This document shows positions 1 through 4,374 of a stretch of DNA of 5,475 bases, one piece after another; position 1 is the first letter of the stretch; every line of letters starts with the position of its first letter. Both the position numbers and the translations under genes were made by a program. This DNA is from UBA2396 sp038042175 (lineage in GTDB: Bacteria > Planctomycetota > Phycisphaerae > Phycisphaerales > UBA1924): positions 1-5,475 of the forward strand of contig CAYHQQ010000128.1 of assembly GCA_964358855.1 (NCBI GenBank), given 5' to 3'. Below the pieces are notes generated by a model, which did not search any database, was not told where the DNA came from, and worked only from the letters and a program-made list of their open reading frames with translations.

Positions 1-620
1 AGCGACGCACCCGCCCCGCCCGCCAGCCCGATCGGCGCCAAGACACCCACCACCACAAACGCCCGATCATCGATCCGCAGCGTCTCCCCGATCGGATCCT
101 CGAGCTTGAAATACTGCCTGGCCACGTCCGCCCCGATCACCGCGACATTGGACGTCTCGTCCACGTCCTGTTGCACCAGATACCGCCCCCGCGCCACCGT
201 CAGATTCGCCGCCGTCCTGAGCTCGGGCGTCGTCCCAAACGCCTGCGACGACTTGCGGATCGACCCCCGCACCATCTGATTCCCGACCTCCTTCAACGGC
301 ACGATCACCGCGTCGGGAAAGTTTTCCCGCATGACCTCCACGTCATCCCGCGTTAACCCATATTTATTGATCCACCCCTGCTGCTGCCCCGCCTTCTGCC
401 TCTGCTCATCCGGCGGCTTCTGCGACCGCAGAATCACATTCCGCGCCCCAAGACGATCGATCTGCAAGAGGGCCGCCCGCTTGGATCCCTCGCCCAGGCT
501 CACCATGATGATCACCGCCGCCACCCCGAGGATGATCCCAAGCGCAGTCAAAACCGTACGCAAGAGGTGCAGCCTCAGATTCGTGAGTCCCAGCCTGGTC
601 GTTTCGAGCAGAAAGAACAT
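1..620 (-). CDS. MacB/FtsX-type ABC transporter permease, N-terminal half (runs off left edge)
   Basis: Reading from the ATG at 620-618, 206 codons are open to the window edge with no stop. The protein starts with a short cytoplasmic amphipathic stretch (MFFLLETTRLGLTNLRLHLL). A membrane segment follows at about residues 22-42 (TVLTALGIILGVAAVIIMVSL), then G43-E-G-S and QIDRLGARNVIL (53-64). This is the usual entry into the extracytoplasmic MacB_PCD domain. Later come a YGLTRDDVEVMRENFP stretch, a VAVIGADVARQYF segment and a VVVGVLAP strand, all typical of MacB/LolC-like permeases. Such permeases work with an ATPase and often an HlyD-type adaptor to move peptides, macrolides or lipoproteins; the substrate cannot be told here. 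Permeases of this type are near 400 residues, so about half, including the three C-terminal membrane helices, lies outside. A GGAG lies 4 nt before the start. Wobble positions favour G (CTG, GTG, GCG, ACG), unlike the plus-strand genes. The gene is divergent from the next one. Confidence 0.9.
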   Translation of the reverse strand, partial: MFFLLETTRLGLTNLRLHLLRTVLTALGIILGVAAVIIMVSLGEGSKRAALLQIDRLGARNVILRSQKPPDEQRQKAGQQQGWINKYGLTRDDVEVMRENFPDAVIVPLKEVGNQMVRGSIRKSSQAFGTTPELRTAANLTVARGRYLVQQDVDETSNVAVIGADVARQYFKLEDPIGETLRIDDRAFVVVGVLAPIGLAGGAGAS

Positions 621-640
621 GTCGCTCCATGATTTTTCGA

Positions 641-670
641 GTTATCCGGCTTATTCAGATCAGCTTGCAA
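641..670 (-). promoter_or_regulatory. Possible promoter of the ABC permease gene
   Basis: On the minus strand, TTGCAA (670-665) is followed after 18 nt by GATAAC (646-641). Each hexamer matches 4 of 6 sigma70 consensus positions. Transcription would begin near 634, giving a short leader with GGAG ahead of the ATG at 620. This is inferred from spacing only. Confidence 0.3.
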
Positions 671-692
671 GTCCGCATTCAAGCGTTACCCT
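665..692 (+). promoter_or_regulatory. Possible weak promoter of the 105-residue gene
   Basis: The same self-complementary TTGCAA (665-670) can be read on the plus strand, 16 nt before TACCCT (687-692). TACCCT recurs ahead of other starts in this window. The transcript would carry a leader of about 58 nt containing GGAAAG at 745-750. The -35 match is modest and the call is tentative. Confidence 0.22.
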
Positions 693-756
693 GTATCTGT
701 CGAATCGTACCGGTAGCCCGCGGAATGGTTCCGCAGGTTCACCCGGAAAGCCAACC

Positions 757-1074
757 ATGTCCCAAGCCACGCGTTCCAGAGTCGAGTGCCGAACCGTCCA
801 GGATGTCCCGGGCGGGTGGCTCTGCACCGTCGCCGTCAACTATGGGCCAGACCATCCCGACGCCGGCCAGACCACCGAGCACGAAGTCCGCCTCGCCTGG
901 TGCGACCACGACTTCTGGTCCGGAGGCCGCCTCGCCCCCGGCGACATGACCGAGAGCGTCGTCCGCTATCTCTTGAGCGCCAAAACCCCCGAGCGCCTCC
1001 CCCTGCGTTTCGACGCCGCCAAAGCCCGCCGCTGGAGCCCGCAAATCGACACCGACCTCCGCACCGCGGGTTGA
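757..1074 (+). CDS. Small soluble protein of unknown function, 105 residues
   Basis: I do not recognise this family. The ATG at 757 is preferred because GGAAAG (745-750) lies 6 nt upstream and because C-ended codons (CTC, GTC, GCC, CGC), like those of the downstream glycosyltransferase, begin there. The frame stays open upstream to 331, but that part lies antisense to the permease and has no coding character. The protein has no signal peptide or membrane segment. It looks like a compact alpha/beta fold: a strand-like start (VECRTVQDVPGGWLCTVAV), an acidic, histidine-bearing middle (PDHPDAGQTTEHEVRLAWCDHDFW) and a helix (TESVVRYLLSA) before a basic tail. C24, C49, H51 and nearby acidic residues could bind a metal, but no known motif is met. 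It is a single gene between the divergent permease and the E1 inverted repeat, which starts 12 nt after its stop. Confidence 0.7.
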   Translation: MSQATRSRVECRTVQDVPGGWLCTVAVNYGPDHPDAGQTTEHEVRLAWCDHDFWSGGRLAPGDMTESVVRYLLSAKTPERLPLRFDAAKARRWSPQIDTDLRTAG

Positions 1075-1086
1075 TCCCCCGGGTAC

Positions 1087-1152
1087 CACCGAGGGCGCCC
1101 ACGTTTGTTTCCGAAAATCCAAGCCGTCCGCGGCGACCTCGGTGCCTGGGCG
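1087..1152 (+). repeat. Inverted-repeat element E, copy 1 (13-bp stem, possible terminator or folded RNA)
   Basis: The left arm at 1087-1099 pairs with 1132-1144: 12 of 13 positions are complementary, with G1095 opposite A1136 the exception. The loop is 32 nt. The element resembles 2109-2173: 14 of 16 bases agree in the left flank and 18 of 20 in the right flank. It sits 12 nt after the stop of the 105-residue gene, so it may end that transcript, but no T-run follows. A conserved TGGGCG (1147-1152) could also pair with CGCCCA (1096-1101), which competes with the inner part of the main stem. The palindrome CTGGGCGCCCAG (1146-1157) overlaps the right end. Confidence 0.6.
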
Positions 1153-1241
1153 CCCAGCGTGCCCACGCGCACGAATCACCCCCACCCATTCTCCGCAACA
1201 GCCTCCAGCCAGGATCACCTTCGGTCCACTCGACCCACTCT

Positions 1242-1277
1242 CCCACGCCGAGGCTGAGTCTTCGAAGCCTCGGATTC
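1242..1277 (+). repeat. Hairpin repeat H, copy 1
   Basis: CCGAGGCT (1248-1255) and AGCCTCGG (1266-1273) form a perfect 8-bp stem around a 10-nt loop, GAGTCTTCGA. The whole 36-nt block is 35/36 identical to 4305-4340; the only difference is T1261 versus C4324. It ends 36 nt before a GTG start, and its stem ends exactly 27 nt before a TACCCT box, as in the other copy. No T-run follows, so a classic intrinsic terminator is unlikely. A protein-binding operator or activator site, or a small mobile repeat, are alternatives. Confidence 0.75.
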
Positions 1278-1300
1278 CCACGGAACGCCCTTCGCTCCGA

Positions 1301-1306
1301 TACCCT
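1301..1306 (+). promoter_or_regulatory. TACCCT -10-like box of a probable leaderless promoter
   Basis: TACCCT fits the TAnnnT form of a -10 element and lies 6 nt before the GTG at 1313, so transcription would start at or next to the start codon. There is no Shine-Dalgarno sequence between them. No convincing -35 box is seen 16-19 nt upstream. Hairpin repeat H lies 27 nt before the box. Confidence 0.5.
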
Positions 1307-1312
1307 CCCTCC

Positions 1313-2146
1313 GTGCGATCCCGTCACACCCTCACCCTCATCGCCGCGTCACTCCTCCTGGGTGCCCTTTCCACCATCGGCGTCGCGTGGTTGTTGGTCT
1401 ACCGGGCATTCACGGGCCACCATCCGCCATTCCGCACCGAGGAAAGATTTCGATCGCCCAGAGAAGATCGGCAGACATTCGTCACAACGTGGCGCGTCCA
1501 CTGGCACGGCGTGTCAATGCACGCCTTGTCGACCTTCGACCCTCAGTTCATCGGCGAGTTCGCCTATCCCAGCTTGGACTTGTCTCTCTTGAATTCACCC
1601 AATCGTGACTCACGATGGGACGATTCCCTGACCGGTTGGTCCTCCGCATTGCGTGAACCATGGACCAAGGAGGCTCGCCGTTCGACCGGCTATGAAGGAA
1701 TTGAGCCTCTCCCCGCTGCCGTCGCCGGCGGCTGGCCCTTCCTCGCTCTCTGGTGCGAGGGCTCCGCGCCCGACGAAGGGTCCTGCACTCCCGACAGCTC
1801 TCCTTGGCCAAGCCACTGCTTCGACCACGTCACCGCCGGCGGCTGGGAGATCGGCCCACCTGTGGAATCACGCCCCAAGCAGAACTTCGAAGGCGTCATC
1901 CCGCTGCCGTATCGCGTTATTCCCTCCGGCTTCGCTGCCTGCACCACAACCCACAGCGCCGCCTGGTTCGCGCTGCTTTCGGTTCCCTCACTCTTCAACT
2001 CCCACAAACGCCGGCGTCGCCTCCGCCTGGGTACATGCCCCACCTGCGCCTACGACCTCCGCGACATCGCACCAGATTCCCCCTGCCCCGAGTGCGGTTC
2101 CCTCGTGCCATCGAGGTCGCCCACCGTTGCTCCCAGCCACCGATAG
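1313..2146 (+). CDS. Zinc-ribbon membrane protein of unknown function, 277 residues (module 1 of tandem family)
   Basis: The function is unknown. The GTG start is chosen because it puts the membrane segment at residues 7-29 (LTLIAASLLLGALSTIGVAWLLV) and lies 6 nt after a TACCCT box. The frame is open upstream to 1142, but that would translate the H repeat. An extracytoplasmic region of about 175 residues follows, containing AGGWPFLALW (138-147), the counterpart of AGWPL in the two neighbours. A second membrane segment lies at about 206-227, then a basic KRRRRLRL linker that places the C-terminus in the cytoplasm. The last domain is a zinc ribbon with C242, C245, C258 and C261 (CPTCAYDLR ... 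CPECG). The tail after the ribbon is longer than in the neighbours because it is encoded by part of the E2 repeat. The middle is the most divergent of the family. A role in envelope sensing or scaffolding is only a guess. Confidence 0.75.
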   Translation: MRSRHTLTLIAASLLLGALSTIGVAWLLVYRAFTGHHPPFRTEERFRSPREDRQTFVTTWRVHWHGVSMHALSTFDPQFIGEFAYPSLDLSLLNSPNRDSRWDDSLTGWSSALREPWTKEARRSTGYEGIEPLPAAVAGGWPFLALWCEGSAPDEGSCTPDSSPWPSHCFDHVTAGGWEIGPPVESRPKQNFEGVIPLPYRVIPSGFAACTTTHSAAWFALLSVPSLFNSHKRRRRLRLGTCPTCAYDLRDIAPDSPCPECGSLVPSRSPTVAPSHR

Positions 2147-2173
2147 CTTTACAGCGACCTCGATGCTTGGGCG
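2109..2173 (+). repeat. Inverted-repeat element E, copy 2 (12-bp perfect stem spanning a stop codon)
   Basis: The segment 2109-2120 pairs perfectly with 2154-2165 around a 33-nt loop. The left arm lies inside the end of the upstream gene, and the stop codon TAG (2144-2146) is in the loop. Compared with copy 1, the pair C1089-G1142 is replaced by T2111-A2163, a compensatory change that keeps the stem. CGCCCA (2118-2123) and TGGGCG (2168-2173), which could pair alternatively, are also kept. No T-run follows the right arm. Confidence 0.6.
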
Positions 2174-2238
2174 TGACGGGTCCTTTCGTGTTCCGGAAAA
2201 CTCCGTTCGAGTTCCGACTTCAATGCCGCATCAGCGGT

Positions 2239-2244
2239 TACCCT
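2239..2244 (+). promoter_or_regulatory. TACCCT -10-like box of a probable leaderless promoter
   Basis: TACCCT lies 6 nt (CTCCCC) before the ATG at 2251, the same arrangement as ahead of 1313. No purine-rich Shine-Dalgarno sequence is present, and no clear -35 hexamer is seen. The H hairpin is absent here; the nearest structured element is E2, ending 65 nt upstream. Confidence 0.5.
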
Positions 2245-2250
2245 CTCCCC

Positions 2251-2880
2251 ATGAAAGCGCGACTGCTCGCCAGTGCTACTGCATCCTTGCTTTTCGGCGT
2301 CGCGATCACAATCGGGGTGTCCTGGACGTGCGCCGCGCGGTCCTCTCTCCGGTCGTCTTCCACGACATCATTCGGTGACAACGAAAAGCCGGCCGAACTT
2401 CGGGATTTGTGGATGTCGATGTTCCATCTGCGACTTGCTGGATTCGGAATCGATGCCGACGTCTGGCGTGGTGAGGCGTCTGGCTTTGTCAATGCCGAGG
2501 AGACGGTCATCGTGCGCGCTGGATGGCCTTTGCGGTGCTTGCAATGGCGGACCGAAGCCGACCTGTGGCGCTACGACCGCGGCATCGAGCGTCCTCCCAG
2601 TTCGTTCCACACCGGAATTCGAATCGGCCCTAAATCCCGAAGGGATGAAAGAGGACGCCCCGAGAAACGACTCCCGCTCGAACCCCTGCCCCTGGGTCTG
2701 GCCGCCAACATCGCGATGTACGCCTCCGTCTGCTGGTGCTTGCTCTACGTCGCATCAAGAATTCGAGTGGCATCTCGTCTCCGCCATCGCCGATGCCCCA
2801 CCTGCGCCTACGACCTCCGCGCCACATTGCCCACTTCCCCATGCCCAGAGTGCGGCAGCCTTTCGCCTCAAAACCCATAA
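2251..2880 (+). CDS. Zinc-ribbon membrane protein of unknown function, 209 residues (module 2 of tandem family)
   Basis: A paralogue of its neighbours, with unknown role. The ATG at 2251 gives an N-terminal membrane segment at about residues 5-26 (LLASATASLLFGVAITIGVSW) and lies 6 nt after a TACCCT box. The extracytoplasmic part (about 30-145) is short and carries AGWPLRCLQW (90-99). It ends in RLPLEPLPLG (140-149), which leads into the second membrane segment (149-168, with the AAN signature at 151-153). A basic stretch (RVASRLRHRR) precedes the C-terminal zinc ribbon C182, C185, C198 and C201, and the protein ends only eight residues after the last cysteine. The ribbon start shares 29 identical bases with the upstream gene (2793-2821 and 2035-2063). 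The spacing to the next start is 52 nt. Either a separate leaderless transcript or a shared operon with its neighbours is possible. Confidence 0.8.
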   Translation: MKARLLASATASLLFGVAITIGVSWTCAARSSLRSSSTTSFGDNEKPAELRDLWMSMFHLRLAGFGIDADVWRGEASGFVNAEETVIVRAGWPLRCLQWRTEADLWRYDRGIERPPSSFHTGIRIGPKSRRDERGRPEKRLPLEPLPLGLAANIAMYASVCWCLLYVASRIRVASRLRHRRCPTCAYDLRATLPTSPCPECGSLSPQNP

Positions 2881-2916
2881 CGCCAACCTCTGCATGCCGA
2901 TACTGAGTCCGCGCGG

Positions 2917-2922
2917 TATCCT
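2917..2922 (+). promoter_or_regulatory. TATCCT -10-like box ahead of the fused paralogue
   Basis: TATCCT (TAnnnT form) lies 10 nt before the ATG at 2933. Transcription starting about 7 nt downstream would leave a leader of only a few bases. The spacing is longer than at the three TACCCT boxes, so this is less secure. Confidence 0.33.
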
Positions 2923-2932
2923 TTCCTTCGAC

Positions 2933-4294
2933 ATGTGGACCCGACCTGTGAACCGTCTCCGCCTCGCCCTCGCTCTCGCAAGCCTCGGGCTCGGAGCGGT
3001 GGTAACCGTCCTGGTCAGTTGGTCGATCGCGCTCTACGCCGACCCCCACAACGCAAAAGCGGTCGAAGGTGCCGCGTGGCCCGGTCCTGCGGGGCCAGGC
3101 TGGTCTCCTGCCGCGCGGTTCGTGACCCCATATTCCACACCGTCCGCCTTCGGCGGGCTGCATCAGTGGTCCGCCTGGGGCAGTCGCGATGGAGGCTACT
3201 CCGGCGACTTCCACATGTTTGTCACGCATGCCGGTTGGCCCCTTTACGCCATGCAGTCGACCCTTTGCAAAGACGAGCAGCACTGGAACCCCAAACGTGG
3301 ACCCTATGACAACGACGGATCCTTCGAGGCGGGTTTGTCCGTGCCGCTCCATTGGTCCCATCCGCATGAAGCCGGATCCGGCGGCTGGCTCTCGCGCCGG
3401 TTGCCTTTGCAGCCCATGCCCCTGGGTTTCGCCGCCAACTCATGCATCGCCGCAATCGCGGTGGGCGCCCTCATCGCCCTCTGGCGATTGCAGCCCGCAC
3501 GAGTCCCACGACGCGGTTCAGTGATGTACCGGCGAAGCCGTTTGCTCCATCCTCTCCTTATTTTGGTTTACGGGGCCTTCCTGAACATCGTCGTATCCCT
3601 CGCTCTGTGGGCCTTCTGGCAGTATCGTGCCGCGCCAACTCAGCTCGCGGTCAATTGGTGGCGAGGTGGGGCATCCTCGGAGAGCGGTGCCACATCCCTC
3701 CCCAGTGCCGCCGCAGTGTGGCCCGCGCCCGTTCCAAGCGGCTGGCCCCAAACCCCGACGTGGATCGGTGACCTTGGTCAGGCTGTCGGCGTGCGTGCCT
3801 ACGAGTTCACGACCCATGGCGTTCCAGAAATCGCCAGGATGTGGATGCATGTGACCTGGTCGCTTGGCGCCTACGACCCGCACCAAGCAATGCGAGTGAT
3901 TCAGGCCGGTTGGCCGCTCCCTTGTCTCCAAAGCGAAGAACTCATCGAAGTTGCCGGCCGCGATTCCTCCGGGACTTTCTATTTGTCTGCCGCAAGAACA
4001 CCCTTGGTTCGCACAGGTGTTGACTGGAATGTCGTTCTTCCAGCCTCTCCAACGCCGGTGGCCCCTTCCGATCTCACCCCCTATGTGCCGATCCGCCCGC
4101 TGGTGTTCGGCATGTTCGTCAACACTGCACTCTTCAGTGTGGTGCTCGCGCCAATACTCCTCCTCCCAGGAGCCATCCGCAATCTCCGTCGACGCCGCAA
4201 GGGCCTCTGCACCTACTGCGCCTATGACCTTCGCGCCACTTCACCAGCCTCGCCTTGTCCCGAGTGCGGCAAGCGTCAACCCCCCAACCCGTAG
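2933..4294 (+). CDS. Double-module zinc-ribbon membrane protein, 453 residues (fusion of two paralogues)
   Basis: One open frame holds two copies of the family module. Module A (1-196) has a membrane segment at about 9-32, AGWPLYAMQ at 100-108, RLPLQPMPLGFAAN leading to a second membrane segment (165-184), and a basic tail, but no zinc ribbon. Module B begins at M198 with its own typical start (MYRRSRLLHP), a membrane segment (207-229), AGWPLPCLQ (325-333), a fourth membrane segment (391-411), a RRRRK linker and the ribbon C426, C429, C442 and C445. The join at residues 196-198 has no stop codon and only basic linker sequence. Loss of the first ribbon and intergenic DNA by deletion is the simplest origin. 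The ATG at 2933 is chosen because it gives the family's N-terminal length and follows TATCCT. GTG 2948 is an alternative. The frame is open far upstream, but there it overlaps the previous gene. Predicted topology is four membrane spans with two extracytoplasmic domains and a cytoplasmic ribbon. Confidence 0.83.
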   Translation: MWTRPVNRLRLALALASLGLGAVVTVLVSWSIALYADPHNAKAVEGAAWPGPAGPGWSPAARFVTPYSTPSAFGGLHQWSAWGSRDGGYSGDFHMFVTHAGWPLYAMQSTLCKDEQHWNPKRGPYDNDGSFEAGLSVPLHWSHPHEAGSGGWLSRRLPLQPMPLGFAANSCIAAIAVGALIALWRLQPARVPRRGSVMYRRSRLLHPLLILVYGAFLNIVVSLALWAFWQYRAAPTQLAVNWWRGGASSESGATSLPSAAAVWPAPVPSGWPQTPTWIGDLGQAVGVRAYEFTTHGVPEIARMWMHVTWSLGAYDPHQAMRVIQAGWPLPCLQSEELIEVAGRDSSGTFYLSAARTPLVRTGVDWNVVLPASPTPVAPSDLTPYVPIRPLVFGMFVNTALFSVVLAPILLLPGAIRNLRRRRKGLCTYCAYDLRATSPASPCPECGKRQPPNP

Positions 4295-4304
4295 CGTCCT
4301 CTCA

Positions 4305-4340
4305 CCCACGCCGAGGCTGAGTCCTCGAAGCCTCGGATTC
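4305..4340 (+). repeat. Hairpin repeat H, copy 2
   Basis: CCGAGGCT (4311-4318) and AGCCTCGG (4329-4336) pair around the loop GAGTCCTCGA. The block is 35/36 identical to 1242-1277. It begins 10 nt after the stop of the fused zinc-ribbon gene and is followed by ATTCTTCC, so it could act as a weak terminator for that gene as well as an upstream element for the glycosyltransferase. Its stem ends 27 nt before TACCCT, exactly as in copy 1. Confidence 0.75.
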
Positions 4341-4363
4341 TTCCAATCCCGATGCGACACTCG

Positions 4364-4369
4364 TACCCT
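4364..4369 (+). promoter_or_regulatory. TACCCT -10-like box of a probable leaderless promoter
   Basis: TACCCT lies 5 nt before the GTG at 4375, with no Shine-Dalgarno sequence between. From the box into the start codon the sequence matches that at 1301-1317 apart from one missing base and two substitutions, although the downstream genes are unrelated. It follows hairpin H at the same 27-nt distance as in the first copy. Confidence 0.5.
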
Positions 4370-4374
4370 CGCCC

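Larger units (their letters stand above)
1075..1312. other. Gene-free interval with two structured repeats and a promoter-like box
   Basis: This 238-nt interval contains element E1, the overlapping palindrome at 1146-1157, hairpin H1 and the TACCCT box. Open frames crossing it on either strand translate these repeats and show no coding bias or recognisable protein motif. The stretch 1160-1241 between the two repeats holds nothing I can identify. Confidence 0.6.

Noticed and set aside
331..756. Upstream extension of the 105-residue gene
   Set aside because: It lies antisense to the ABC permease, whose protein is clearly recognisable, and the GGAAAG site supports ATG 757.
1242..1277. Hairpin H as a classical intrinsic terminator
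   Set aside because: The stem is only 8 bp with a 10-nt loop and no T-run follows in copy 1. Copy 2 has only ATTCTT. The fixed distance to TACCCT is better explained by a promoter-linked role, though weak termination in copy 2 is not excluded.
739..1327. Long minus-strand open frames opposite the 105-residue gene and the following interval
   Set aside because: They are antisense to a gene with good codon bias, translate the H and E repeats into low-complexity Gly/Arg-rich sequence, and lack ribosome sites. The shared peptide (RGFEDSASAW) also seen in a frame at 4276-4596 is only the H repeat read backwards.
1087..2173. The two E elements as ends of a transposon around the first zinc-ribbon gene
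   Set aside because: The copies are in direct orientation and each is internally inverted. No target-site duplication, transposase or integrase is visible between them.
2899..2920. Small inverted repeat GATAC ... GTATC before the fused gene
   Set aside because: A 5-bp stem with a 12-nt loop is within chance expectation, and it overlaps the TATCCT box.
2273..2932. Upstream extension of the fused zinc-ribbon gene to a much earlier start
   Set aside because: The extension overlaps the 209-residue gene in another frame, has no family features, and the membrane-segment start expected for the family is at 2933.
2630..3367. 245-codon minus-strand frame opposite the zinc-ribbon genes
   Set aside because: It is a shadow of a GC-rich plus-strand gene. 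Its composition is Arg/Gly-rich and it has no motif, while the plus strand carries paralogous modules with conserved motifs.
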